A stretch of DNA of 64,000 nt from contig JAQMWT010000029.1 of the NCBI GenBank assembly GCA_029834535.1, positions 248,001 to 312,000 of the forward strand. Direction: 5' to 3'. This document shows, one piece after another, positions 31,787 through 43,711 of the stretch. Positions within the stretch are counted from its first letter, which is position 1, and each line of letters opens with the position of its first letter. The notes below the pieces were generated by a model. It was not told the origin of the DNA. It searched no databases and worked only from the letters and a program-made list of their open reading frames with translations. This DNA is from Chrysophaeum taylorii (taxonomy: Eukaryota; Sar; Pelagophyceae; Pelagomonadales; Pelagomonadaceae). Both the position numbers and the translations under genes were made by a program.

Positions 31787-32215
31787 ATGCGCGTCGTCCT
31801 CCTGCTGGCGTATGTGGCGGCCGCGCTGCAGCTGAAGCGACCACCGTTAAAGCCCCTCAGACCGGTGCCGCGCGGCGGGGGCCTGCAGACACTCAAGGCT
31901 GCGGCGAAGGACCTCGTCACGGTCTACGGCCCTATCGCCGTCGCCTTCGATTTCGTCACTTTGCAAATTCTTGGCCTCATCGTCTTCACGATGCTCACGC
32001 TCAAGATCGTTGCGCCCCCCGAATTCATCTACAAGAAGGTCAGCCGCGGACGAACGTCTGCAAAGCATGGCCTCAACATCGCCTTCACCATCGCCATTTG
32101 CGAAACTATCCTCCTCCCTTTCCGCCTCGCGTGGGCCGTCTACATGACGCCCAAAATCGCCGCGCTTCTTCCGGCCAAGTGGCGGCCCAAGGGTAGGAAG
32201 TCGGAAGAATCATGA
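31787..32215 (+). CDS. FAM210/DUF1279-type small membrane protein, plastid-type leader
   Basis: A 142-residue intronless protein. The N-terminus MRVVLLLAYVAAALQ looks like a signal peptide, followed by a basic Pro-rich stretch, as in complex-plastid leaders. The body matches DUF1279: LVTVYGPIAVAFDFVTLQIL, then an amphipathic link, then FTIAICETILLPFRLAWAVY followed by MTPKIAALL, which is the family's K-x-x-x-P-x-R...TP end. Animal FAM210 proteins are mitochondrial; algal and plant relatives are often plastidial. Here plastid targeting is inferred from the leader. Confidence 0.74.
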   Translation: MRVVLLLAYVAAALQLKRPPLKPLRPVPRGGGLQTLKAAAKDLVTVYGPIAVAFDFVTLQILGLIVFTMLTLKIVAPPEFIYKKVSRGRTSAKHGLNIAFTIAICETILLPFRLAWAVYMTPKIAALLPAKWRPKGRKSEES

Positions 32216-33467
32216 TAATTTCGATTGGAGTGTTCTTTCTTCCCACGGGAACGATTATGCTCGGGCGAGATGTTATGCCCCGGCGGTTTTCTCGTCGCTC
32301 AAAGCATGAGAGAAGACCGAAGACGACTGCAGAGAGGATGGTGATGGAGATAACAAAAAAGAAAAAAGGGGAACCACACGGGAGAAGGCCGGAAGAGGCG
32401 GTATCGCAGTGAGAAGTATGGTGAGAGCAACAAATAGAGCGCATGGTGGGATGAGGCGCTGGAGAGATTTGACCCTCTCCGGGTGTACGTCAGAGACCGC
32501 GTGCGGTCTTTGGTGTGACTAGACCATCCCGCACGTCGCGTGCTACGACAAAAGGTAGGGATTAAGCTCCCCTTACTTCCCAGGGACTATAGATAGACCC
32601 CCGAGAAGCTTTCGCCCTGACTGACAACGAGGGAGAACTGCAGGCGAGAGCTTGTGGTGTCATGATGAAAGTGGAAGAGAAGGAAGGGCAAGGATGAGTG
32701 AAAGCCAAAGTGATTACCTCAGAGGAGAGAAAAAAAACCCTGATCAGAAACTTAAAAAAAGGAGTGTACGATCTCTAGAGAGTGCAAGAGAGGCGTAGAG
32801 CGGAGGAGGGACCAGCAAAACGAGCGCAGAGCACGTAGTAGATCGGGAGGGGGGCGGAACGAGTGTTTGTGGGTGAGAGATGAGACTCGGGCCGCCGCCG
32901 CAACCGAAGTCGCCGCCAATACCACCCATTTTATGGGGCAATCCAAGTCCGCCGCTTGTACTGAGGCGGCGGGAGAGTGATCCCGCTCAACGCAGGTGGA
33001 GCGCATGTTGTGTGTGGAAAGAGGAAAGAGAATCCAAAGCACTGGAATGGGGTACTGTCCAATACCGCCGTTTGTACGAAGGCGGAAATGCAATTTTAAT
33101 CCTCTCACGTTCCCACCCACCCCTCAAAAAAGCTGTCGACTGTAAAAACCCCCCTATCCCATCTGCGGGACCTCGCGCCGAGGTCGGCGTCTGTCAAATA
33201 AATACCTACTGACCCTCATTCTTGTCGCCATGATCGATCGGGTGGTCACCTGCGCTTGCGCATGCCTTCACGCTCAGGTTGTAGTCTAGTTCATTTATTA
33301 TCGCGCGCTGTTGTTCCGCTTGCGAGACCGGATTCGGGAATCGGACTTGGAAGAGTGACTGATGACGGCTGCGACATCGATGTGAGAAGGAACCACACGC
33401 GAAAGTGCCACGTCATGTTCAAGTAAACATCAAGAAAGCGCGATCTTTCCCATCTCAAGTTCGAAGG
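32216..33467. other. 1.25 kb intergenic region with short inverted and direct repeats
   Basis: Purine-rich on the plus strand. GACCGCGTGCGGTC at about 32493 forms a 6-bp stem. Two related blocks, CCGCCGCTTGTACTGAGGCGG (about 32950) and CCGCCGTTTGTACGAAGGCGG (about 33065), are each near-perfect inverted repeats about 115 bp apart. No coding signal. Confidence 0.5.
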
Positions 33468-34241
33468 ATGCGGGCCTTCGTCTTGTTGGTTCCTGTCTTA
33501 GGGCTTCAAATCCAGTCTGAGCCCCGCGTGCCTATCGGCACCAAGACGCTCCAATCTGGACTCATGGCGGTGAGTCTCGCCGTGGTGCAGCTGCATCCAG
33601 GCACCGCCCTCGCGTTGAGCGCCGAGGACTATAACTCCATGTACGAGTCGAGCGCGACGGCGAACGAGCCCTCGTTTAGTTTCTCTTTGCCCAAGGCCCC
33701 CGTCAAGAAGGAGCCGACCCCCCCCAAAGAAGTACCAAAATTCGAGGTTCCGAAAGTTGATCTGCCCAAGGTCGACGTGCCGAATATCGAGGTCCCTAAG
33801 CTTCCCAAGATCGAAGCGCCAGACTTCCCGAAGCTCCCTTCGGTGGAAGTGCCCAAGGCCCCTAGCCTTCCGTCGCTGCCGTCGTTCGGCGGCGACGCGA
33901 CCGATTCCCCCCCCAGGCCCGTCATCGACGAGGGAATCCCGGTTGACCTGGACGCTCTCGACGAGGAGGCCAGGGTGAGCCAACTGCGGTTTGTGTCGTG
34001 ACGTTTGTTACGCAGGCGACTGCGAAGGAGTTTCGACGAGCGAACGTGAGATTCGCCATCTGATTTGATCCCACTCGCCTCCGTTCAGGCCGACGCGAAA
34101 CAAGCCGAATCTACGGCCCGCGCTCTGCGCAAAATCGCAAACGAGAAAAAGCAGGCCGCAAAAGAGGCGAAGGATGCGGCGTGCGAGTATCGGCCTGGCG
34201 GGAAGTTCCTATGCATTCGCGGCTTAAACTCGGGCTTCTAA
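33468..34241 (+). CDS. Lumen-type protein with PKxxxP repeats
   Basis: About 219 residues in two exons, 33468-33974 and 34089-34241 (114-nt intron, GTGAGC...TTCAG). A signal peptide MRAFVLLVPVLGLQ is followed by a short basic leader and a second hydrophobic segment, LMAVSLAVVQLHPGTALA, ending in A-L-A, as in thylakoid lumen proteins of red-lineage plastids. The mature part has about nine units of the type V-P-K-(x)3 (KVDLPKVDVPNIEVPKLPKI), an extended Pro/Lys/Asp spring-like region, then a charged helix (ARALRKIANEKKQAAKEAKD) and a C-terminal CEYRPGGKFLC...NSGF. I do not recognise the family. Lumen localisation is a prediction. Confidence 0.7.
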
Positions 34242-34678
34242 TCTTCTATTCGATATATCTTCGTTCGCACCTCCGAGGCACACCCCGATATCATGTCACC
34301 ACCGTCCTGAATGAGGGCCCCGCGGCACTATGATACGATTCACGACATAGGCAGAGAGAGAGAGAGCTCCCACATACTTCTTCTTTAAGTTCGTTCTCCG
34401 AAGAGTCGGAGATCGCACTGAGCGGCGGTTAAAGAAAGAATGAAGTGAACCACCCGCCGCATCATCAAATGCGTAGTGAAAGCAAGTTAATATTCATTCT
34501 CCTCACAGACGCCGTTTTTTTTTTGAGCCTGCTACAAGCTTTCCGACACAAAACGATCCAAAGCAGAGGTAAGTAAAAGCGTTCACAACAACGGACGGGA
34601 AGAAGAAGCAGCGAAGGAAGTGCAAAGAGATTACTGCACGTAGTTTATTAGGATGTGCAGTAAGTGCATAAATCTTCT
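34242..34678. other. Intergenic region, AT-rising
   Basis: 3' flank of the PK-repeat gene with a GAGAGAGA run near 34352. Base composition shifts towards AT to the right. No gene. Confidence 0.45.
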
Positions 34679-35614
34679 TTAATTGAGGCCACATGGCGAG
34701 GCAGGGCGTTCTTGCGATTCTAGATTGAAGAATGTGTACAAGAAACCGGCGTAAGTTTCACAATGTTTGATCCAATCGGCATTATAGAGACCTGTAAAGG
34801 ACATGTTAGTTAGAGATGAATCATACACAACTGATTTAGGGAATCGGGTATCTAATAAGGTGAGAACACGTTTAACATCCTCATTTAATTCGGGACGAAC
34901 AAGATTGTATGACTCTCGAAAGAACAGTCGTTCGAGATTATTACGAACATCGACTGATAGTTGATGCGATGAGCTCACGTGCCAAGTTTAAAGATGATCA
35001 GGCAAGGCATCTTCATTAGGTAATTGTAATTCGTTAGCCTTTTCAGCTTCCCACTGAGCGAAAATGATATCAACTTCGTGTCCGAGAAGCTGGTTATACT
35101 CCGGAGCATTCCGGGTGTAAGCGTCATACGAATCAAAGCAGAACAACGCGTCCACGTATGGACTTGTCATATGTCTGCGAAGCATTTCAATTTGGAGGCT
35201 TACTTTGGTTGAGTTGTCTTGGAAGCGCCTCTGCAATAATAATATTTCGGTTAAAAATCACAGGAGCTGCGGCACGCGTCGAAGCACTCGATCCAGCGAG
35301 TCGCGGTCTATGAAGGAGAGTGGAGCACCACCACATGGCACAAGGTCATGAAAGAAACTCCCAGGCCATCATCTTAGCATCGTAGTTTGATATTATGCTC
35401 GGCTTACGCATGCTCATATGTTAAAAATAATCAGCCCTCTGACGATGTCTGGATCTTCTTCTCCGAACCTCCAAAGAAGCGCACGTGTTTGTTCACTGAG
35501 CGTGTTCGAGTTGGAACGATCTCCGATGTCATCTTTGATTTTCATCTGCCGGTCGATCGCGCGCATCGTCAGCCTGCGAATTGAGAATTCGCCATCAACG
35601 CGAGCGCAAGCCAC
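34679..35614 (-). CDS. Candidate multi-exon gene with AT-leaning codons, unresolved
   Basis: Three minus-strand open stretches look like exons: about 35614-35425 (MKIKDDIGDRSNSNTLSEQT...), 35236-34988 after an ATTATTATTGCAG acceptor (QDNSTKVSLQIEMLRRHMTS, DALFCFDSYDAYTRNAPEYN), and 34978-34679 (VRNNLERLFFRESYNLVRPE, FPKSVVYDSSLTNMSFTGLY). Third codon positions are A/T-rich, unlike the C/G-rich neighbours. Exons 2 and 3 lie in different frames with a TAA between, so an unseen intron or separate genes is required. No family recognised. It could be an intron-rich host gene, an acquired gene or a relic. Confidence 0.35.
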
Positions 35615-36062
35615 GCAGACGCAGGGTGCGAGTCTCGTCGCAAAAAAAAAAAAAAGAGGTCGTCACTTCATCATTGAGCCACCGAAGTTTTGACTGTCCA
35701 CGTCCTGAGGTGAATCACCGACTCCAAAGCCCAAGAATCGTTCACCGCCCGAGGCAACGGCGGTGGCGGCGGCGGCGGAGAAAGTCAGGCAGAGTGAGCC
35801 TGGCAAAGCCGCGGAGCACGGCGCGGTACACGAAATAATATCTTTACTACGAGATGAGTTGCGCCCGCTTCTTTCAAAGAACCTGAGCACGATGCTACAC
35901 CACACACACAAGGAGCCATATGATTCGAGGGGATCGAAGTACGGGCCCCTCGATATGTGTGTAGACAGAATCTCGGTTTGTCGTCAAAGTAATCCAGCTT
36001 TCCTTCACAACATCAAATTTCGCATCCTCCAAATGGCAAAATATCTAGTAGTTTTACGCCGC
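35615..36062. other. Intergenic or unresolved region
   Basis: Has a poly-A run at 35640-35654. On the minus strand short frames such as GKLDYFDDKPRFCLHTYRG and FGVGDSPQDVDSQNFGGS look protein-like and may be 5' exons of the unresolved gene to the left, but I cannot join them. Confidence 0.3.
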
Positions 36063-36900
36063 CTACGCAGCTAATGTTACATTTCTGTCGCTCGCCGCGA
36101 CATTTCGCGCGCTAACTTCGAGCTGCTGCTTCTTTTTCTTGGTGGCCCGACCCCACGAGACGACGACGAGCCGCGTCACCCTACGACGTGGCGATGAGAC
36201 GACAACAAGAAAAAAAAAAAGAAGCGCGCACTGGTTCATAAGGGCGAGTCCGAGATTCCGGCGCCATTCCGGGAGTTCGGAGAGCATTTCCTCGGTGACT
36301 TTTAGGACGGGCTCGATGAGCTCGGGTTCGAGCGGCCTCGACGCTACTCGGTCCATCCTGCGCGCGCGTGACTAGGAACGAACGGGGCAACGCTTACATG
36401 ACTTTCGCAAAGTGGTTACAGTTGTGGTCGAAGACGTTGTAGTTCTCGGGCTGCCAGTCTCGCTGGAGATCGGGCGACGCTAACCACTCATCCAGCTCGG
36501 CGCGCGTCATTTTCGGTTCCCCAAGGTCGAACGAGATCTGGGGAAAGGAGGAGAGCATCTCTGCCATGACCTCCGTCGACCGGGATTCGATGTGATCAGA
36601 ATAAAAGTATTCGCGGCCATAGACGCGGACCCCGACGTGCGGGATAAGCGGCAGCTCTTTACTGCAGGTCTTCGAGAGGACCTGCGTGAGTCCGCCGCCG
36701 ATGTCGTAGACCGTGCATTCGACGTTGCCGCCTGTCGGGAGGACCGGTGGGAACTCCTCGCGGTCCCAGAGGGCGCTCGCGTAGTCAGCTACTTGCGCGT
36801 GCACCCGCGGAGGCCTCCTTATGGTGCGGGGGGTTGTCGTCGTGAAGGCGTAGGCGCCAGACGACGACGCGAGCACGGCGATCGTTGTTGTTGTCGTCAT
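36063..36900 (-). CDS. PPPDE (DeSI-like) peptidase, plastid-targeted
   Basis: About 248 residues in three exons, 36900-36398, 36357-36232, 36180-36063 (introns 40 and 51 nt). The N-terminus is MTTTTTIAVLASSSGAYAF then a Thr/Arg-rich stretch: a signal peptide ending AYA-F, close to the ASAF motif of red-lineage complex plastids. The mature protein has PPPDE hallmarks: VYDIGGGLTQ, catalytic His in LIPHVGVRVYGREYFYSD, and catalytic Cys in YNVFDHNCNHFAKV. PPPDE proteins are papain-like deSUMOylating or deubiquitinating enzymes or deacylases. Plastid location makes a SUMO target unlikely, so the substrate is unknown. The terminal exon ends in a basic tail. Confidence 0.83.
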
Positions 36901-37058
36901 CAACACACGTCACCAGAAGAAAACACACGACTGTTCCGGTACAAACAATCCGGTACAGGATGTACCGGTCGCCCATCGCGCGTTCTGGTAGTTTTTGTTG
37001 TTTTGTCATCACTTTGTGTTTGCACGGAGGCGATTCGATGGACGTAACCTAGGCAAGG

Positions 37059-40000
37059 ATGGAGACGTTCATCAGCCGGAGCCTGACGAAGATCAAGAAG
37101 GCGACTCGCGGGCGGCATCCCGAGCTGAAGGCGGCGTGCGAGGGTGCGCTGGGCAAGTTGAGCGAATCGAAGAAGAATAGGGACGCGCGGGAGAATGCCG
37201 AGCAGTACTTCGAGCCGTTCAAGCTCGCGTGCGAGTCGCAGCATGCTGGCATCATGGAGGAGGCCCTGGATTGCCTCCAGAAGCTGATTGCGTATGGGTA
37301 TCTCCGAGGAACGGCGCGTCGGGCTACGCGACGACTCGAGTCGGGCGGGAGCGCGTTGGGGGACGACTACGAGCAGGTCGAGAAGGAGGGCGCGGCCTCG
37401 TTGTCGTCGATGGACGCGATCGTGGGCACGATATGCGCGTGCGACGACTTTGACGACGACAGCGTCCAGCTCCAGGTGATCAAGGCGCTCCTGACGGCCG
37501 TCACGTCGAACACGTGCGAGATCCACGAGGGATCGTTGCTGATAGCCGTCCGGTCGTGCTACAACATCCACCTCGTCACCAAGAACCAAGTCAACAAGAC
37601 GACGGCCAAGGCGACCTTGACGCAGATGCTTTCGATCGTGTTTCAGCGCATGGAAGCCTACGACCAGCGGACACGGCTCTCGTCGGAGAAGAACGACGGC
37701 GCGTCGGCCGCCGCGGCGGCCGCCGCGGCCGCGCTCGCGCAGGAGGTCGTCGCCAACTCGGTCGACGTCGAGCCGGTCGTGGCGGTTGTGGTCCCCGCCG
37801 CCGCGGAGACGGAAGCAGCGGCGGCAGCAGCGCCCTCCCGAGAAGGGGAAGAAGCGCGCCGGTTCAAGGAGGGAGACGCGGTCGCCGTGTCGGGCTTTGG
37901 CGACGGCGAGTTGAAGGAGTTACGCGACGACGGGTCGTGCGTCGTCGCACTCAACGCGTGGCGATACGAGGACGGTCGGCCCGCGCTGCTGTACGCCGAG
38001 ACCTCAGTGTTGCGCGAGCCGGACCCCGAGCACGCGCCGCCCCCCCGGATCGTCGACAAGGAGGCGCCGCCCGAGGGAGCGACGATCCGCGACGACGGGA
38101 CCATCGTCGTCGTCCCCGCCGCCGCCGCCGCCGCCACCACTAAGGAGGAGGAGGATGAGGAGGAGGAGGCCGCCGCCGCCGCCGCCGCCGAAGTGTCGAA
38201 GGAAACCGAGGAGGCGCCTGTGGTGCCGCCGTCCCCCTCGGTGATGACGGCCGGCGCGGCGAAGGACGGGCCGCTGCAGCCGGCGCAGTACTTTGACGAC
38301 GACGACGAGGAGGACGACGACGAGGAGGAAGAGGAGGACGAGGAGGATGATGACGAGGGGACGCCGACGGTGGCCGACTCGCCGGCTTCGATGGAAGCCG
38401 CAGCCGCGGCGGCGGCGGCCGCCGCCAAGGGAGGCCCGATCGCGGCGGCGCGGTCGTTGGCCCAGGCGACGCCGTTTCCGTCGCCGTACCACAAGGACGC
38501 GTTTCTGCTATTCCGCGCGCTGTGCAAGCTGTCGATGAAGGACCACGACGAGGTCGAGCCGCCCGTGGAGCCCATATCGATGCAGTCCAAGGCGCTGTCG
38601 TTGGAATTGTTGCTGAGCGTCCTCGAGCACGCGGGGCCGAGCTTCTGCAACGGCATTCGGTTCGTCGGCGCCGTCCGTCAGTACTTGTGCGTCTCGTTGT
38701 TGAAGAATTGCACGTCGAACGTGACGCACGTCGTCGCGCTATCGCTGCGAATCTTCGTCAACCTCATCGTCAAGCTGCGGCAGCACCTCAAGGCGGAAGT
38801 CGAGGTGTTCATCTCGCACATCTTCCTCCGCGTGCTCGATTCGGACAACTCGACCCACGAACACAAGATGCTCGTGCTCGAGGTATTCCACAACCTGTGC
38901 ACGGACGCGCAGGGCCTCGTCGAGATCTTCCTCAGCTACGACGCCGACTTCGACTCGGTCGACATCTTCCGGCACATCGTGGTCGCGCTGGCGCGCGTCG
39001 TCAAGGGCCGCGCGGACCTGCCGCAGGGCGCGTCGGCGGCCTCGGTGTCGTCGGACGTGGTGCGGCGCGCGGCGGCCGCCGACGCCGCGCTCCGGAGGCT
39101 CGCGCTCTCGGGCCTCGTCGCGACGCTCCGGTCGTTGGCCAAGTGTTGCGACGTGTCGATCGACCATTCGTCGCGCGGCGGCGGCGGCGGCGGCGGCCAC
39201 GGCGACGACGACGACGACGACGACCATCGCAAGGCTTCGGCGGCGGCGGCGGCGGCGGCGTCGTCGTCGCTGCCGGGGTCCGAGTCGACGACCTCGCTCG
39301 CGTCGGTCGCGGCGACGGCCCCGCGTAAACCCCCGACTCCCGCGCCCGACCCGCTCGTCCAGAAGAGCAGCGAGGACGACGAGGCGGCGCCGCGCGCCGG
39401 CTCGGTCGAGTCGTTCGACCTCAAGCAAAAGATTCAGGAAGATCTCCGCGAAGGTATTCTCCAGTTCAACCTCAACCCCAAGAACGGGATCGCGACGTTG
39501 GCGCGCAAGGGCCACATCGAGATGACGCCCGAGTCGGTCGCCACGTTTCTGCGAGCGAACGCGGGCCGCCTCTCCAAGACGAAGATCGGCGAGTATCTCG
39601 GCCGCGAGAAGGAGTACCAAAGCGGCTTTTGCGTCAAGGTCCTCCACGCCTACGTCGACTCGCTCGACTTCACGGGCATGGAGTTCGACGTCGCCATTCG
39701 CCACTTTCTCTCGGGCTTCCGGCTGCCGGGCGAGGCGCAGAAGATCGACCGCATGATGGAGAAGTTTGCCGAGCGCTATTGTATCGTCAACAAAAACATC
39801 TTCCCGAGCGCCGACGTCGCCTTCGTGCTCGCGTTTAGCGTCATCATGCTGCAGACGGATCTCCACAACCCGGCGATCAAGGAGGAGCGACGAATGACCA
39901 AGGAGGCCTTCCGGCGAAACAACCGCGGAATCTGCGAGGGCAAGGACCTCGACGACGCCTTCTTGGACGCCATCTTCGACCGCATCAAGACGACGCCCAT

Positions 40001-43000
40001 CACGCTCGAGGAGGACGACCAGCAGCGCCGCACGCTCGCCGACAAGCAAACCAACGGCGCGCCGACCTCGGTATTTTTCGGGGCAAACCCCTCCAGGCGG
40101 AAGGCCGAGTTGTTCCACCGCGAGCGCGAGGACATGGTCCGGAGCTCGGTGAGCATTTTGCGCCAGGGCCGACCCGCCTTTTCCCCCGGCTTCTCGACGA
40201 CGACGACGACGAGTAGCCCGCCGCCGGTCCCGATCCCCCCGCCCGAGGAGGGCGCGCCGGCGAACCCGACCCAGAGACTCGGCGCGGCGGCCCTCGCGGC
40301 CCCCAAGATGTTCGAGGTCGCCTGGGGCCCCGCGCTCTCGGCGTTTTCCCACGCCCTCGAGCGGCTCTTCGCGGGCCCCAACCCGACGGCGCTCGCGCTC
40401 CAGGGCCTAGAAATCTCGGCGTGCGTCGCGGCCGTTCTGGGGCTCGACGTCGCGCGCGAGTCGGTCGTCAACGCCCTCGCCTCGTTCACCACCCTCCACA
40501 ACCGCACGACAAAACAGCTCCTCCCGCGACACGCGGCCTGCATCGAGACGCTCCTGGGACTCCCGCGAAACGACGACTGCGCCGACGCCCTCGGCTCGTC
40601 GTGGCTTCCCGTCCTCCAGATCGCCTCGCGCGTTGCCCACTTCAGACTCCTCGCCCAGGGCCTCGCGACCGACGACGCCTTTTTCGCCGGCCTCGACGAC
40701 AACCACGACGAGGCCGCGGCGAAGCACGTCGCTGCCGCGCGCCAGCGCGACGTCGAGAGCGCCAAGGCCCTCGCGAGTCTCACGAAGCTCGCCGACTCGG
40801 ACGTCGACAACATATACGCGCGATCGACCCGCCTCTCGGCGAGCGGCGTCGAGAGTTTCGTCATCCACCTCTGCGCGGTCTCGGCGGCCGAGCTCTCCTC
40901 CGGCGACCCCCTCGACGCCGGCGGCACCTACGCGGCGACGACGACGACGACGACCGCCGCCGCCGCGACGGCCCCGAGCGAGGACGGCGACGTCCACGCG
41001 CTTCCGCCGCTGGGCTCGCCGCCGCGACCGCGCGTCTACTCGCTCCAGCGGCTCGTGGACGTGGCCGACGCGAACGTCTCGTCGCGGCCGCGGCTGGCCT
41101 GGGACCGGATATGGCGCGTTCTCGCGGCGCATTTCGCGCGCGCGGGCGCGCACGCCAACGCCGACGTGGCAAAGTACGCCGTCGACTCGCTCCGCCAGCT
41201 CTCGCTCAAATTCTTGTGCAAGGAGGAGTTGAGAGAGTTCTCGTTCCAGAGGTCCTTCCTCCGGCCCTTCGAGCGCGTCTTCGCGGCGGCCCAGCGCTCC
41301 GAGCACCCCAACCGCGCGGCCGTCCGCGAGTACGTGGTCGAGTGCGTCGACGCCCTCGTCTTGAGCCGCGCCGACTCGATCCGCTCGGGTTGGCGATCCA
41401 TCTTCGCGGTCTACGCGGCCGCCGCCCACGACGACGAGCCCCACGTCGCCGACCTCGCCTACGCGAGCCTCGACCGCATCGTCGGCCAGTACCTCGACCA
41501 CGTCGCCCTCGACTTCGTGGAGCTGGTCAATTGCGTCGTCGCCTTTGCCGCCGCCCCTCGCGCGAGACCCCAGGTCGCCCTCTCGGCTCTCAAGCGCCTC
41601 GACGAGTGCAGCGCGGCCCTCGCCGACGGACGCGTCTCGACGGCTATCCGCAACAACAACCGCGCAAACGACAATAATCAACGAGTCCTCGACGCGACCG
41701 ACCAGAAGCAGGGGTCGTCGTCGTCGTCGTCGCCGTCTAAGGAGGAGGACGAGGAGGAGGAGGACGACCACGAATCTGCGGCCGAAGACGGGAACGACGC
41801 GCGGCTCGAGCTGTGGTGGCCGCTGCTGCTGGGGCTCGCGCAGCGGGTGGCCGACCCGCGCGTCGCCGTCCGGAACGGCGCGCTCGCGACCCTCCGGCGA
41901 GCCCTCGAGCGCGACTGCGACTCGTTCTCGGCAGAGACGTGGCGACTCGTGTTCCGGGGCGTCCTCTTCCCCTCGCTCGAGTCGGCCTGGACCGACGACG
42001 CCCCCCAGCCGAGCTCGACGAGACCCACGGACGAGGCACCCGACCCGTCGAGCGCGCCGCGCGACGACGCCTCGTGGCTCACCTCGACGGCCCCCGCCCT
42101 CCTCGAGACGTGCGTCTCGCTCTACGCGGCGCGCGGCGGTGGCAGGGAGAGCGCCGCCCTCCTGAGCGAGCTCCTGGGCGCGCTGGGCGACTGCGTCTGC
42201 CAGGACGTCGAGGCGCTCTCGCGCCTCGCCGTCGACGCCCTCCGGGCGACCCTCGACGCCGTCGGACACCTCGAACCCCCCGCCCCCCGCGAGACCTGGG
42301 ACGTCGCCGTCCACGGCCTCGCCTCGCTCGTGCGACGCGCCCTCCCCGCCGAGCTCCGCGAGTACGCCGCCGAGACGAGCGGTCTCCCCGAGGAGTCGCG
42401 CGCGGCCATGGCCCAGCGTCTCGCGCGCCGTCTCCCGCGCGCACCCACGATCGCCCGCCTCGTCGCGTCTTTGCGACTCCTCCCGCTCTGCGACGGCCTC
42501 CTCGTCGCCGCGGCCGACGACGAGGCCCTCGACGAGCGCGCGGCCGACGCGATGCTCCTGGCCCTCGACGAGTCCTGGACCTTCGCGCGCACCTTTGACG
42601 ACGACGGCGTTTTGCGCTTCGCCTTTTGGGAGGCGAAATTGATGGGCGACGACCCCCCCGACCTCGTCGCCCACCGCGTTTGCGCCGCCCGAGCCGCCCT
42701 TTCCGCGCTCTCGGCCCTCCGATCAAAACCCCGCTACCGCGTCCTCGCCGAGCCCCGCCTCCTCGAGCTCTGCCGCGACATTCTCCACGAGTACGCCGAG
42801 TCGGACAAGGCCGCAGAGAACGAGGACGCGGCCAGCGACCGCCGCCTCGCGCCCCCCTCTAACCTCTCGGCGGCCTCCACCCCTCTCGCCCTCGCCGCGT
42901 TGGACGTCGTCAAGGCCCTCGATTCGGACACCTTTTCGCGCCACTGCTCCTGGCTCGTCCCCGTCCTGTCGGAGCTCATCGTCTGCCGCTCGGTCGAGCT

Positions 43001-43357
43001 CCGATCGGCCGTCGCCGCGGTCTTCGCTACGCGCCTCCCCACGGCCCTCGCCTCCAGAGAAAGCCCAGCAGACGCGCCGCGTCCCCCGCTACGTCGAGAA
43101 CGCGACGATTCGCCCCGGCCGCCTATTCATCATCATCAGCAGCAGGAGCAGCAGCCACAAACGCCCGCCGTGAGTGATTCTTGAAAAATAGAAAATTACG
43201 CCACTTGGTGGTTGTTGTCTCGCGCTAGCTAACCCCATCTTTCTTGTCGTCGCAGAAAAAGACAGCGCCAGATTCCGTCGCGCGAGACTCGAGCCGCGCG
43301 ACGCCCCGGCATCCGGGCGCCGTCGTCAAACCGTATCGGCTATTCGAGTCCCAGTGA
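37059..43357 (+). CDS. BIG/Sec7-type large ARF guanine-nucleotide exchange factor
   Basis: About 2,070 residues; one 6.1-kb exon (37059-43169) and a small terminal exon 43256-43357 after an 86-nt GTGAGT intron. DCB-like helices occupy the start, then an inserted acidic/Ala-rich region (about 205-470) containing a small beta module (RFKEGDAVAVSGFGDGELKE). A HUS-like region (IFVNLIVKLRQHL, LEVFHNLCTDAQGLVEIFLS, SYDADFDSVDIF) precedes the Sec7 domain, about 788-985, with catalytic Glu at residue 892 (FRLPGEAQ) and FVLAFSVIMLQTDLHNP. HDS1-4-like helical repeats follow. BIG GEFs activate ARF at the trans-Golgi. Length and domain order fit the family. High GC and low complexity explain long shadow frames on both strands. 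Confidence 0.94.
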
Positions 43358-43680
43358 TGTGATACCCCCCCCGTAGATGATAGCAACTGGACGGACGGAT
43401 CGCAAAACCGTCGCGGCCCTACGTTCTCCCGCGCGCCTCGTCGTTGGTGTCCCCTCCTCCCCCTTTTCCTCCTAGTGGACTGATTGATTGATTGAATGAA
43501 TGAATGAATGAATGATTTTCCCCTCTTCTTCTTTCTCAGAAGACATCGTGATAACTCCCCGCATCAACCAACAACACACCCCCCGGACCACAGACTGAAT
43601 TTTTTTCCGACGTCGTCGGAGTTGCCCGTCTTCTGGGAGAAGAAAGGCGCGCGCCAGTCGCATTATTATTAGTGACAACA

Positions 43681-43711
<31 letters not shown>

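Noticed and set aside
40407-42674. A 755-codon open frame antisense to the Sec7 gene
   Set aside because: Arg/Glu/Gly-rich composition typical of the complement of GC-rich coding DNA; no domain, and the plus strand encodes a well-defined protein.
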